Origin: Camelus bactrianus
Lineage: Eukaryota; Chordata; Mammalia; Artiodactyla; Camelidae
Length of the DNA stretch: 64,000 nt
Direction: 5' to 3'
NCBI RefSeq assembly: GCF_048773025.1
Contig: NC_133541.1
Span: 157,634,201-157,698,200, forward strand
Under the pieces are notes generated by a model. The model saw nothing but the letters and a program-made list of their open reading frames with translations. It made no database searches and was not told the origin of the DNA. Of the stretch, positions 11,193 through 25,117 are shown piece by piece; the stretch's first letter is position 1; every line of letters begins with the position of its first letter. The position numbers and the translations under genes were made by a program.

Positions 11193-13429
11193 AAGTTTCT
11201 TTTCAGTAGCAAACTCCACTTCATACATATATATGGGGACGTACTAGCTCCAACTCGGTTTTACAGTGAAAACTGCAGGAACTTCAAACCGGCACTAGGA
11301 AACAGAATGAGAAAGCAGAGAAAAAGTGTCTCCTGCAACCCGTTCCCTTGATGCTAGATGAACGAACGTCTCTGTACACGCTCAGTTCTGAGAGATAATT
11401 GTGTGTGAAAGCCGTCCTTCACCTAGCTTGTTGGGAACACAAAGTTTCTTTTCAGTTGCAAACTCCATTCCATACATTTATATTGGAGGTACTAGCTCCA
11501 ACTCGGTTTTACAGTGAAAACTGCAGGAACTTCAAACCGGCACGAGGAAACAGACTGAGATAGCAGAGAAAAAGTGTCTCCTGCAACCCGTTCCCTTGGT
11601 GCTAGATGAACGAACGTCTCTCCACTTGCTCAGTTCTGAGAGATAATTGTGTGTGAAAGCCGTCCTTCACCTAGCTTGTTGGGAACACAAAGTTTCTTTT
11701 CAGTAGCAAACTCCACTTCATACATATATATGGGGAGGTACTAGCTCCAACTCGGTTTTACAGTGAAAACTGCAGGAACTTCAAACCGGCACTAGGAAAC
11801 AGAATGAGAAAGCAGAGAAAAAGTGTCTCCTGCAACCCGTTCCCTTGGTGCTAGATGAACGAACGTCTCTGTACACGCTCAGTTCTGAGAGATAATTGTG
11901 TGTGAAAGCCGTCCTTCACCTAGCTTGTTGGGAACACAAAGTTTCTTTTCAGTAGCAAACTCCACTTCATACATATATATGGGGAGGTACTAGCTCCAAC
12001 TCGGTTTTACAGTGAAAACTGCAGGAACTTCAAACCGGCACTAGGAAACAGACTGAGAAAGCAGAGAAAAAGTGTCTCCTGCAACCCGTTCCCTTGGTGC
12101 TTGATGAACGAACGTCTCTCCAATTGCTCAGTTCTGAGAGATAATTGTGTGTGAAAGCCGTCCTTTACCTAGTTTGTTGGGAACACAAAGTTTCTTTTTA
12201 ATAGCAACCTCCACTCCATACATATATATGGGGAGGTACTAGCTCCAACTCGGTTTTACAGTGAATACTGCAGGAACTTCAAACCGGCACTAGGAAACAG
12301 ACTGAGAAAGCAGAGAAAAAGTGTCTCCTGCAACCCGTTCCCTTGGTGCTAGATGAATGAACGTCTCTCTACACGCTCAGTTCTGAGAGATAATTGTGTG
12401 TGAAAGCCGTCCTTCACCTAGCTTGTTGGGAACACAAAGTTTCTTTTCAGTTGCAAACTCCATTCCATACATTTATATTGGAGGTACTAGCTCCAACTCG
12501 GTTTTACAGTGAAAACTGCAGGAACTTCAAATAGGCAAAGGAAACAGACTGGGAAACCAGAGTAAAAGTTTCCCCTGCAACCCGTTCCCTTGGTGCTACA
12601 TGAACGAACGTCTCTGTACATGCTCAGTTCTGAGAGATAAGTGTGTGTGAAAGCCGTCCTTCACCTAGGTAGTTGGGAACACAAAGTATCTTTTCAGTTC
12701 CAAACTCCACTCCATGCATATATATGGGGAGTTACTAGCTCCAACTCGGTTTTACAGTGAAAACTTCAGGAACTTCAAACCGGCACTAGGAAACAGACTG
12801 AGATAGCAGAGAAAAAGTGTCTCCTGCAACCCGTTCCCTTGGTGCTAGATGAACGAACGTCTCTGTACACGCTCAGTTCTGAGAGATAATTGTGTGTGAA
12901 AGCCGTCCTTCACCTAGCTTCTTGGGAACACAAAGTTTCTTTTCAGTAGCAAACTCCACTTCATACATATATATGGGGAGGTTCTAGCTCCAACTCGGTT
13001 TTACAGTGAAAACTGCAGGAACTTCAAACCGGCACTAGGAAACAGACTGAGAAAGCAGAGAAAAAGTGTCTACTGCAACCAGTTCCCTTGGTGCTAGATG
13101 AACGAACGTCTCTGTACACGTTCAGTTCTGAGAGATAATTGTGTGTGAAAGCCGTCCTTCACCTAGCTTGTTGGGAACACAAAGTTTCTTTTCAGTTGCA
13201 AACTCCATTCCATACATTTATATTGGAGGTATTAGCTCCAACTCGGTTTTACAGTGAAAACTGCAGGAACTTCAAACCGGCACGAGGAAACAGACTGAGA
13301 TAGCAGAGAAAAAGTGTCTCCTGCAACCCGTTCCCTTGGTGCTAGATGAACGAACGTCTCTCCACTTGCTCAGTTCTGAGAGATAATTGTGTGTGAAAGC
13401 CGTCCTTCACCTAGCTTGTTGGGAACACA
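11193..13429. repeat. 9-mer derivative (slots 1-7, 10, 11/2 hybrid)
   Basis: This 2,237 bp unit starts at 11193, 11442, 11690, 11939, 12188, 12437, 12684, 12933 and 13182. Slots 8-9 are missing. The last unit begins as slot 11 (GGTATTAG) and continues as slot 2 (AACCGGCACGAGG, GATAGCAG). Slots 1-6 share CACGAGG, CTCTCTACACG and ATAGGCAAAGG with 9,205-10,695. Confidence 0.86.
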
Positions 13430-15170
13430 AAGTTTCTTTTCAGTAGCAAACTCCACTTCATACATATATATGGGGAGGTACTAGCTCCAACTCGGTTTTA
13501 CAGTGAAAACTGCAGGAACTTCAAACCGGCACTAGGAAACAGACTGAGAAAGCAGAGAAAAAGTGTCTCCTGCAACCCGTTCCCTTGGTGCTAGATGAAC
13601 GAACGTCTCTGTACACGCTCAGTTCTGAGAGATAATTGTGTGTGAAAGCCGTCCTTCACCTAGCTTGTTGGGAACACAAAGTTTCTTTTAAGTAGCAAAC
13701 TCCACTTCATACATATATATGGGGAGGTACTAGCTCCAACTCGGTTTTACAGTGAAAACTGCAGGAACTTCAAACCGGCACTAGGAAACAGACTGAGAAA
13801 GCAGAGAAAAAGTGTCTCCTGCAACCCGTTCCCTTGGTGCTTGATGAACGAACGTCTCTCCAATTGCTCAGTTCTGAGAGATAATTGTGTGTGAAAGCCG
13901 TCCTTTACCTAGTTTGTTGGGAACACAAAGTTTCTTTTTAATAGCAACCTCCACTCCATACATATATATGGGGAGGTACTAGCTCCAACTCGGTTTTACA
14001 GTGAATACTGCAGGAACTTCAAACCGGCACTAGGAAACAGACTGAGAAAGCAGAGAAAAAGTGTCTCCTGCAACCCGTTCCCTTGGTGCTAGATGAATGA
14101 ACGTCTCTGTACACGCTCAGTTCTGAGAGATAATTGTGTGTGAAAGCCGTCCTTCACCTAGCTTGTTGGGAACACAAAGTTTCTTTTCAGTTGCAAACTC
14201 CATTCCATACATTTATATTGGAGGTACTAGCTCCAACTCGGTTTTACAGTGAAAACTGCAGGAACTTCAAATAGGCACAAGGAAACAGACTGGGAAACCA
14301 GAGTAAAAGTTTCCCTGCAACCCGTTCCCTTGGTGCTACATGAACGAACGTCTCTGTACATGCTCAGTTCTGAGAGATAAGTGTGTGTGAAAGCCGTCCT
14401 TCACCTAGGTAGTTGGGAACACAAAGTATCTTTTCAGTTCCAAACTCCACTCCATGCATATATATGGGGAGTTACTAGCTCCAACTCGGTTTTACAGTGA
14501 AAACTTCAGGAACTTCAAACCGGCACTAGGAAACAGACTGAGATAGCAGAGAAAAAGTGTCTCCTGCAACCCGTTCCCTTGGTGCTAGATGAACGAACGT
14601 CTCTCCACTTGCTCAGTTCTGAGAGATAATTGTGTGTGAAAGCCGTCCTTCACCTAGCTTCTTGGGAACACAAAGTTTCTTTTCAGTAGCAAACTCCACT
14701 TCATACATATATATGGGGAGGTACTAGCTCCAACTCGGTTTTACAGTGAAAACTGCAGGAACTTCAAACCGGCACTAGGAAACAGACTGAGAAAGCAGAG
14801 AAAAAGTGTCTCCTGCAACCCGTTCCCTTGGTGCTAGATGAACGAACGTCTCTGTACACGCTCAGTTCTGAGAGATAATTGTGTGTGAAAGCCGTCCTTC
14901 ACTTAGCTTGTTGGGAACACAAAGTTTCTTTTCAGTTGCAAACTCCATTCCTTACATATATATGGGGAGGTACTAGCTCCAACTCGGTTTTACAGTGAAA
15001 ACTGCAGGAACTTCAAACCGGCACTAGGAAACAGACTGAGAAAGCAGAGAAAAAGTGTCTCCTGCAACCCGTTCCCTTGGTGCTAGATGAACGAACGTCT
15101 CTGTACACGCTCAGTTCTGAGAGATAATTGTGTGTGAAAGCCGTCCTTCACCTAGCTTGTTGGGAACACA
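13430..15170. repeat. 7-mer segment, slots 3-9
   Basis: This 1,741 bp segment starts at 13430, 13679, 13928, 14177, 14424, 14673 and 14922. The slot 3 position has CAGACTGAGAAAG, more like slot 8. Slot 4 has a private TTTTAAGTAGC. Confidence 0.84.
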
Positions 15171-17906
15171 AAGTTTCTTTTCAGTAGCAAACTCCACTTC
15201 ATACATATATATGGGGAGGTTCTAGCTCCAACTCGGTTTTACAGTGAAAACTGCAGGAACTTCAAACCGGCACTAGGAAACAGAATGAGAAAGCAGAGAA
15301 AAAGTGTCTCCTGCAACCCGTTCCCTTGATGCTAGATGAACGAACGTCTCTGTACACGCTCAGTTCTGAGAGATAATTGTGTGTGAAAGCCGTCCTTCAC
15401 CTAGCTTGTTGGGAACACAAAGTTTCTTTTCAGTTGCAAACTCCATTCCATACATTTATATTGGAGGTACTAGCTCCAACTCGGTTTTACAGTGAAAACT
15501 GCAGGAACTTCAAACAGGCACTAGGAAACAGACTGAGATAGCAGAGAAAAAGTGTCTCCTGCAACCCGTTCCCTTGGTGCTAGATGAACGAACGTCTCTC
15601 CACTTGCTCAGTTCTGAGAGATAATTGTGTGTGAAAGCCGTCCTTCACCTAGCTTGTTGGGAACACAAAGTTTCTTTTCAGTAGCAAACTCCACTTCATA
15701 CATATATATGGGGAGGTACTAGCTCCAACTCGGTTTTACAGTGAAAACTGCAGGAACTTCAAACCGGCACTAGGAAACAGAATGAGAAAGCAGAGAAAAA
15801 GTGTCTCCTGCAACCCGTTCCCTTGGTGCTAGATGAACGAACGTCTCTGTACACGCTCAGTTCTGAGAGATAATTGTGTGTGAAAGCCGTCCTTCACCTA
15901 GCTTGTTGGGAACACAAAGTTTCTTTTCAGTAGCAAACTCCACTTCATACATATATATGGGGAGGTACTAGCTCCAACTCGGTTTTACAGTGAAAACTGC
16001 AGGAACTTCAAACCGGCACTAGGAAACAGACTGAGAAAGCAGAGAAAAAGTGTCTCCTGCAACCCGTTCCCTTGGTGCTTGATGAACGAACGTCTCTCCA
16101 ATTGCTCAGTTCTGAGAGATAATTGTGTGTGAAAGCCGTCCTTTACCTAGTTTGTTGGGAACACAAAGTTTCTTTTTAATAGCAACCTCCACTCCATACA
16201 TATATATGGGGAGGTACTAGCTCCAACTCGGTTTTACAGTGAATACTGCAGGAACTTCAAACCGGCACTAGGAAACAGACTGAGAAAGCAGAGAAAAAGT
16301 GTCTCCTGCAACCCGTTCCCTTGGTGCTAGATGAATGAACGTCTCTGTACACGCTCAGTTCTGAGAGATAATTGTGTGTGAAAGCCGTCCTTCACCTAGC
16401 TTGTTGGGAACACAAAGTTTCTTTTCAGTTGCAAACTCCATTCCATACATTTATATTGGAGGTACTAGCTCCAACTCGGTTTTACAGTGAAAACTGCAGG
16501 AACTTCAAATAGGCACAAGGAAACAGACTGGGAAACCAGAGTAAAAGTTTCCCCTGCAACCCGTTCCCTTGGTGCTACATGAACGAACGTCTCTGTACAT
16601 GCTCAGTTCTGAGAGATAAGTGTGTGTGAAAGCCGTCCTTCACCTAGGTAGTTGGGAACACAAAGTATCTTTTCAGTTCCAAACTCCACTCCATGCATAT
16701 ATATGGGGAGTTACTAGCTCCAACTCGGTTTTACAGTGAAAACTTCAGGAACTTCAAACCGGCACTAGGAAACAGACTGAGATAGCAGAGAAAAAGTGTC
16801 TCCTGCAACCCGTTCCCTTGGTGCTAGATGAACGAACGTCTCTCCACTTGCTCAGTTCTGAGAGATAATTGTGTGTGAAAGCCGTCCTTCACCTAGCTTC
16901 TTGGGAACACAAAGTTTCTTTTCAGTAGCAAACTCCACTTCATACATATATATGGGGAGGTACTAGCTCCAACTCGGTTTTACAGTGAAAACTGCAGGAA
17001 CTTCAAACCGGCACTAGGAAACAGACTGAGAAAGCAGAGAAAAAGTGTCTCCTGCAACCCGTTCCCTTGGTGCTAGATGAACGAACGTCTCTGTACACGC
17101 TCAGTTCTGAGAGATAATTGTGTGTGAAAGCCGTCCTTCACTTAGCTTGTTGGGAACACAAAGTTTCTTTTCAGTTGCAAACTCCATTCCTTACATATAT
17201 ATGGGGAGGTACTAGCTCCAACTCGGTTTTACAGTGAAAACTGCAGGAACTTCAAACCGGCACTAGGAAACAGACTGAGAAAGCAGAGAAAAAGTGTCTC
17301 CTGCAACCCGTTCCCTTGGTGCTAGATGAATGAACGTCTCTGTACACGCTCAGTTCTGAGAGATAATTGTGTGTGAAAGCCGTCCTTCACCTAGCTTGTT
17401 GGGAACACAAAGTTTCTTTTCAGTAGCAAACTCCACTTCATACATATATATGGGGAGGTTCTAGCTCCAACTCGGTTTTACAGTGAAAACTGCAGGAACT
17501 TCAAACCGGCACTAGGAAACAGACTGAGAAAGCAGAGAAAAAGTGTCTACTGCAACCAGTTCCCTTGGTGCTAGATGAACGAACGTCTCTGTACACGTTC
17601 AGTTCTGAGAGATAATTGTGTGTGAAAGCCGTCCTTCACCTAGCTTGTTGGGAACACAAAGTTTCTTTTCAGTTGCAAACTCCATTCCATACATTTATAT
17701 TGGAGGTATTAGCTCCAACTCGGTTTTACAGTGAAAACTGCAGGAACTTCAAATAGGCACTAGGAAACAGACTGGGAAACCAGAGTAAAAGTTTCTCCTG
17801 CAACCCGTTCCCTTGGTGCTAGATGAACGAACGTCTCTCCACTTGCTCAGTTCTGAGAGATAATTGTGTGTGAAAGCCGTCCTTCACCTAGCTTGTTGGG
17901 AACACA
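15171..17906. repeat. Full-length 11-mer with slot 10/1 hybrid first monomer
   Basis: This 2,736 bp unit opens with a monomer that starts as slot 10 (GGTTCTAG) and ends as slot 1 (CAGAATGAG, TTGATGCTAG). Slots 2-11 follow, starting at 15420, 15668, 15917, 16166, 16415, 16663, 16912, 17161, 17410 and 17659. The same hybrid opens the units at 22,630 and 25,118. Confidence 0.88.
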
Positions 17907-20392
17907 AAGTTTCTTTTCAGTAGCAAACTCCACTTCATACATATATATGGGGACGTACTAGCTCCAACTCGGTTTTACAGTGAAAACTGCAGGAACTTCA
18001 AACCGGCACTAGGAAACAGAATGAGAAAGCAGAGAAAAAGTGTCTCCTGCAACCCGTTCCCTTGATGCTAGATGAACGAACGTCTCTGTACACGCTCAGT
18101 TCTGAGAGATAATTGTGTGTGAAAGCCGTCCTTCACCTAGCTTGTTGGGAACACAAAGTTTCTTTTCAGTTGCAAACTCCATTCCATACATTTATATTGG
18201 AGGTACTAGCTCCAACTCGGTTTTACAGTGAAAACTGCAGGAACTTCAAACCGGCACTAGGAAACAGACTGAGATAGCAGAGAAAAAGTGTCTCCTGCAA
18301 CCCGTTCCCTTGGTGCTAGATGAACGAACGTCTCTCCACTTGCTCAGTTCTGAGAGATAATTGTGTGTGAAAGCCGTCCTTCACCTAGCTTGTTGGGAAC
18401 ACAAAGTTTCTTTTCAGTAGCAAACTCCACTTCATACATATATATGGGGAGGTACTAGCTCCAACTCGGTTTTACAGTGAAAACTGCAGGAACTTCAAAC
18501 CGGCACTAGGAAACAGAATGAGAAAGCAGAGAAAAAGTGTCTCCTGCAACCCGTTCCCTTGGTGCTAGATGAACGAACGTCTCTGTACACGCTCAGTTCT
18601 GAGAGATAATTGTGTGTGAAAGCCGTCCTTCACCTAGCTTGTTGGGAACACAAAGTTTCTTTTCAGTAGCAAACTCCACTTCATACATATATATGGGGAG
18701 GTACTAGCTCCAACTCGGTTTTACAGTGAAAACTGCAGGAACTTCAAACCGGCACTAGGAAACAGACTGAGAAAGCAGAGAAAAAGTGTCTCCTGCAACC
18801 CGTTCCCTTGGTGCTTGATGAACGAACGTCTCTCCAATTGCTCAGTTCTGAGAGATAATTGTGTGTGAAAGCCGTCCTTTACCTAGTTTGTTGGGAACAC
18901 AAAGTTTCTTTTTAATAGCAACCTCCACTCCATACATATATATGGGGAGGTACTAGCTCCAACTCGGTTTTACAGTGAATACTGCAGGAACTTCAAACCG
19001 GCACTAGGAAACAGACTGAGAAAGCAGAGAAAAAGTGTCTCCTGCAACCCGTTCCCTTGGTGCTAGATGAATGAACGTCTCTGTACACGCTCAGTTCTGA
19101 GAGATAATTGTGTGTGAAAGCCGTCCTTCACCTAGCTTGTTGGGAACACAAAGTTTCTTTTCAGTTGCAAACTCCATTCCATACATTTATATTGGAGGTA
19201 CTAGCTCCAACTCGGTTTTACAGTGAAAACTGCAGGAACTTCAAATAGGCACAAGGAAACAGACTGGGAAACCAGAGTAAAAGTTTCCCTGCAACCCGTT
19301 CCCTTGGTGCTACATGAACGAACGTCTCTGTACATGCTCAGTTCTGAGAGATAAGTGTGTGTGAAAGCCGTCCTTCACCTAGGTAGTTGGGAACACAAAG
19401 TATCTTTTCAGTTCCAAACTCCACTCCATGCATATATATGGGGAGTTACTAGCTCCAACTCGGTTTTACAGTGAAAACTTCAGGAACTTCAAACCGGCAC
19501 TAGGAAACAGACTGAGATAGCAGAGAAAAAGTGTCTCCTGCAACCCGTTCCCTTGGTGCTAGATGAACGAACGTCTCTCCACTTGCTCAGTTCTGAGAGA
19601 TAATTGTGTGTGAAAGCCGTCCTTCACCTAGCTTCTTGGGAACACAAAGTTTCTTTTCAGTAGCAAACTCCACTTCATACATATATATGGGGAGGTACTA
19701 GCTCCAACTCGGTTTTACAGTGAAAACTGCAGGAACTTCAAACCGGCACTAGGAAACAGACTGAGAAAGCAGAGAAAAAGTGTCTCCTGCAACCCGTTCC
19801 CTTGGTGCTAGATGAACGAACGTCTCTGTACACGCTCAGTTCTGAGAGATAATTGTGTGTGAAAGCCGTCCTTCACCTAGCTTGTTGGGAACACAAAGTT
19901 TCTTTTCAGTAGCAAACTCCACTTCATACATATATATGGGGAGGTTCTAGCTCCAACTCGGTTTTACAGTGAAAACTGCAGGAACTTCAAACCGGCACTA
20001 GGAAACAGACTGAGAAAGCAGAGAAAAAGTGTCTACTGCAACCAGTTCCCTTGGTGCTAGATGAACGAACGTCTCTGTACACGTTCAGTTCTGAGAGATA
20101 ATTGTGTGTGAAAGCCGTCCTTCACCTAGCTTGTTGGGAACACAAAGTTTCTTTTCAGTTGCAAACTCCATTCCATACATTTATATTGGAGGTATTAGCT
20201 CCAACTCGGTTTTACAGTGAAAACTGCAGGAACTTCAAATAGGCACTAGGAAACAGACTGGGAAACCAGAGTAAAAGTTTCTCCTGCAACCCGTTCCCTT
20301 GGTGCTAGATGAACGAACGTCTCTCCACTTGCTCAGTTCTGAGAGATAATTGTGTGTGAAAGCCGTCCTTCACCTAGCTTGTTGGGAACACA
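17907..20392. repeat. 10-mer derivative (slot 9 missing)
   Basis: This 2,486 bp unit has slots 1-8, 10 and 11, starting at 17907, 18156, 18404, 18653, 18902, 19151, 19398, 19647, 19896 and 20145. The slot 8 unit ends with CACCTAGC like slot 9, so the crossover between slots 8 and 9 fell inside the monomer. Confidence 0.88.
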
Positions 20393-22629
20393 AAGTTTCT
20401 TTTCAGTAGCAAACTACACTTCATACATATATATGGGGACGTACTAGCTCCAACTCGGTTTTACAGTGAAAACTGCAGGAACTTCAAACCGGCACTAGGA
20501 AACAGAATGAGAAAGCAGAGAAAAAGTGTCTCCTGCAACCCGTTCCCTTGGTGCTAGATGAACGAACGTCTCTGTACACGCTCAGTTCTGAGAGATAATT
20601 GTGTGTGAAAGCCGTCCTTCACCTAGCTTGTTGGGAACACAAAGTTTCTTTTCAGTTGCAAACTCCATTCCATACATTTATATTGGAGGTACTAGCTCCA
20701 ACTCGGTTTTACAGTGAAAACTGCAGGAACTTCAAACCGGCACGAGGAAACAGACTGAGATAGCAGAGAAAAAGTGTCTCCTGCAACCCGTTCCCTTGGT
20801 GCTAGATGAACGAACGTCTCTCCACTTGCTCAGTTCTGAGAGATAATTGTGTGTGAAAGCCGTCCTTCACCTAGCTTGTTGGGAACACAAAGTTTCTTTT
20901 CAGTAGCAAACTCCACTTCATACATATATATGGGGAGGTACTAGCTCCAACTCGGTTTTACAGTGAAAACTGCAGGAACTTCAAACCGGCACTAGGAAAC
21001 AGAATGAGAAAGCAGAGAAAAGTGTCTCCTGCAACCCGTTCCCTTGGTGCTAGATGAACGAACGTCTCTGTACACGCTCAGTTCTGAGAGATAATTGTGT
21101 GTGAAAGCCGTCCTTCACCTAGCTTGTTGGGAACACAAAGTTTCTTTTCAGTAGCAAACTCCACTTCATACATATATATGGGGAGGTACTAGCTCCAACT
21201 CGGTTTTACAGTGAAAACTGCAGGAACTTCAAACCGGCACTAGGAAACAGACTGAGAAAGCAGAGAAAAAGTGTCTCCTGCAACCCGTTCCCTTGGTGCT
21301 TGATGAACGAACGTCTCTCCAATTGCTCAGTTCTGAGAGATAATTGTGTGTGAAAGCCGTCCTTTACCTAGTTTGTTGGGAACACAAAGTTTCTTTTTAA
21401 TAGCAACCTCCACTCCATACATATATATGGGGAGGTACTAGCTCCAACTCGGTTTTACAGTGAATACTGCAGGAACTTCAAACCGGCACTAGGAAACAGA
21501 CTGAGAAAGCAGAGAAAAAGTGTCTCCTGCAACCCGTTCCCTTGGTGCTAGATGAATGAACGTCTCTGTACACGCTCAGTTCTGAGAGATAATTGTGTGT
21601 GAAAGCCGTCCTTCACCTAGCTTGTTGGGAACACAAAGTTTCTTTTCAGTTGCAAACTCCATTCTATACATTTATATTGGAGGTACTAGCTCCAACTCGG
21701 TTTTACAGTGAAAACTGCAGGAACTTCAAATAGGCAAAGGAAACAGACTGGGAAACCAGAGTAAAAGTTTCCCCTGCAACCCGTTCCCTTGGTGCTACAT
21801 GAACGAACGTCTCTGTACATGCTCAGTTCTGAGAGATAAGTGTGTGTGAAAGCCGTCCTTCACCTAGGTAGTTGGGAACACAAAGTATCTTTTCAGTTCC
21901 AAACTCCACTCCATGCATATATATGGGGAGTTACTAGCTCCAACTCGGTTTTACAGTGAAAACTTCAGGAACTTCAAACCGGCACTAGGAAACAGACTGA
22001 GATAGCAGAGAAAAAGTGTCTCCTGCAACCCGTTCCCTTGGTGCTAGATGAACGAACGTCTCTCCACTTGCTCAGTTCTGAGAGATAATTGTGTGTGAAA
22101 GCCGTCCTTCACCTAGCTTCTTGGGAACACAAAGTTTCTTTTCAGTAGCAAACTCCACTTCATACATATATATGGGGAGGTACTAGCTCCAACTCGGTTT
22201 TACAGTGAAAACTGCAGGAACTTCAAACCGGCACTAGGAAACAGACTGAGAAAGCAGAGAAAAAGTGTCTCCTGCAACCCGTTCCCTTGGTGCTAGATGA
22301 ACGAACGTCTCTGTACACGCTCAGTTCTGAGAGATAATTGTGTGTGAAAGCCGTCCTTCACTTAGCTTGTTGGGAACACAAAGTTTCTTTTCAGTTGCAA
22401 ACTCCATTCCTTACATATATATGGGGAGGTACTAGCTCCAACTCGGTTTTACAGTGAAAACTGCAGGAACTTCAAACCGGCACTAGGAAACAGACTGAGA
22501 AAGCAGAGAAAAAGTGTCTCCTGCAACCCGTTCCCTTGGTGCTAGATGAACGAACGTCTCTGTACACGCTCAGTTCTGAGAGATAATTGTGTGTGAAAGC
22601 CGTCCTTCACCTAGCTTGTTGGGAACACA
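20393..22629. repeat. 9-mer segment, slots 1-9
   Basis: This 2,237 bp segment runs slot 1 to slot 9. Private marks are AACTACACTTC in slot 1, a one-base-short AGAAAAGTG in slot 3, and CCATTCTATAC in slot 6. It is followed by a slot 10/1 hybrid that starts a new round without slot 11. Confidence 0.87.
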
Positions 22630-25117
22630 AAGTTTCTTTTCAGTAGCAAACTCCACTTCATACATATATATGGGGAGGTTCTAGCTCCAACTCGGTTTTA
22701 CAGTGAAAACTGCAGGAACTTCAAACCGGCACTAGGAAACAGAATGAGAAAGCAGAGAAAAAGTGTCTCCTGCAACCCGTTCCCTTGATGCTAGATGAAC
22801 GAACGTCTCTGTACACGCTCAGTTCTGAGAGATAATTGTGTGTGAAAGCCGTCCTTCACCTAGCTTGTTGGGAACACAAAGTTTCTTTTCAGTTGCAAAC
22901 TCCATTCCATACATTTATATTGGAGGTACTAGCTCCAACTCGGTTTTACAGTGAAAACTGCAGGAACTTCAAACCGGCACTAGGAAACAGACTGAGATAG
23001 CAGAGAAAAAGTGTCTCCTGCAACCCGTTCCCTTGGTGCTAGATGAACGAACGTCTCTCCACTTGCTCAGTTCTGAGAGATAATTGTGTGTGAAAGCCGT
23101 CCTTCACCTAGCTTGTTGGGAACACAAAGTTTCTTTTCAGTAGCAAACTCCACTTCATACATATATATGGGGAGGTACTAGCTCCAACTCGGTTTTACAG
23201 TGAAAACTGCAGGAACTTCAAACCGGCACTAGGAAACAGAATGAGAAAGCAGAGAAAAAGTGTCTCCTGCAACCCGTTCCCTTGGTGCTAGATGAATGAA
23301 CGTCTCTGTACACGCTCAGTTCTGAGAGATAATTGTGTGTGAAAGCCGTCCTTCACCTAGCTTGTTGGGAACACAAAGTTTCTTTTCAGTAGCAAACTCC
23401 ACTTCATACATATATATGGGGAGGTACTAGCTCCAACTCGGTTTTACAGTGAAAACTGCAGGAACTTCAAACCGGCACTAGGAAACAGACTGAGAAAGCA
23501 GAGAAAAAGTGTCTCCTGCAACCCGTTCCCTTGGTGCTTGATGAACAAACGTCTCTCCAATTGCTCAGTTCTGAGAGATAATTGTGTGTGAAAGCCGTCC
23601 TTTACCTAGTTTGTTGGGAACACAAAGTTTCTTTTTAATAGCAACCTCCACTCCATACATATATATGGGGAGGTACTAGCTCCAACTCGGTTTTACAGTG
23701 AATACTGCAGGAACTTCAAACCGGCACTAGGAAACAGACTGAGAAAGCAGAGAAAAAGTGTCTCCTGCAACCCGTTCCCTTGGTGCTAGATGAATGAACG
23801 TCTCTGTACACGCTCAGTTCTGAGAGATAATTGTGTGTGAAAGCCGTCCTTCACCTAGCTTGTTGGGAACACAAAGTTTCTTTTCAGTTGCAAACTCCAT
23901 TCCATACATTTATATTGGAGGTACTAGCTCCAACTCGGTTTTACAGTGAAAACTGCAGGAACTTCAAATAGGCACAAGGAAACAGACTGGGAAACCAGAG
24001 TAAAAGTTTCCCCTGCAACCCGTTCCCTTGGTGCTACATGAACGAACGTCTCTGTACATGCTCAGTTCTGAGAGATAAGTGTGTGTGAAAGCCGTCCTTC
24101 ACCTAGGTAGTTGGGAACACAAAGTATCTTTTCAGTTCCAAACTCCACTCCATGCATATATATGGGGAGTTACTAGCTCCAACTCGGTTTTACAGTGAAA
24201 ACTTCAGGAACTTCAAACCGGCACTAGGAAACAGACTGAGATAGCAGAGAAAAAGTGTCTCCTGCAACCCGTTCCCTTGGTGCTAGATGAACGAACGTCT
24301 CTCCACTTGCTCAGTTCTGAGAGATAATTGTGTGTGAAAGCCGTCCTTCACCTAGCTTCTTGGGAACACAAAGTTTCTTTTCAGTAGCAAACTCCACTTC
24401 ATACATATATATGGGGAGGTACTAGCTCCAACTCGGTTTTACAGTGAAAACTGCAGGAACTTCAAACCGGCACTAGGAAACAGACTGAGAAAGCAGAGAA
24501 AAAGTGTCTCCTGCAACCCGTTCCCTTGGTGCTAGATGAACGAACGTCTCTGTACACGCTCAGTTCTGAGAGATAATTGTGTGTGAAAGCCGTCCTTCAC
24601 TTAGCTTGTTGGGAACACAAAGTTTCTTTTCAGTTGCAAACTCCATTCCTTACATATATATGGGGAGGTACTAGCTCCAACTCGGTTTTACAGTGAAAAC
24701 TGCAGGAACTTCAAACCGGCACTAGGAAACAGACTGAGAAAGCAGAGAAAAAGTGTCTCCTGCAACCCGTTCCCTTGGTGCTAGATGAACGAACGTCTCT
24801 GTACACGCTCAGTTCTGAGAGATAATTGTGTGTGAAAGCCGTCCTTCACTTAGCTTGTTGGGAACACAAAGTTTCTTTTCAGTTGCAAACTCCATTCCTT
24901 ACATATATATGGGGAGGTACTAGCTCCAACTCGGTTTTACAGTGAAAACTGCAGGAACTTCAAACCGGCACTAGGAAACAGACTGAGAAAGCAGAGAAAA
25001 AGTGTCTCCTGCAACCCGTTCCCTTGGTGCTAGATGAACGAACGTCTCTGTACACGCTCAGTTCTGAGAGATAATTGTGTGTGAAAGCCGTCCTTCACCT
25101 AGCTTGTTGGGAACACA
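22630..25117. repeat. 10-mer with slot 10/1 hybrid and doubled slot 9
   Basis: This 2,488 bp unit has a slot 10/1 hybrid at 22630, slots 2-8 from 22879 to 24619, and two adjacent slot 9 (type E) units at 24620 and 24869. Slot 3 has GATGAATGAACG and slot 4 has GATGAACAAACG. The first of these is shared with the next HOR. Confidence 0.88.
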
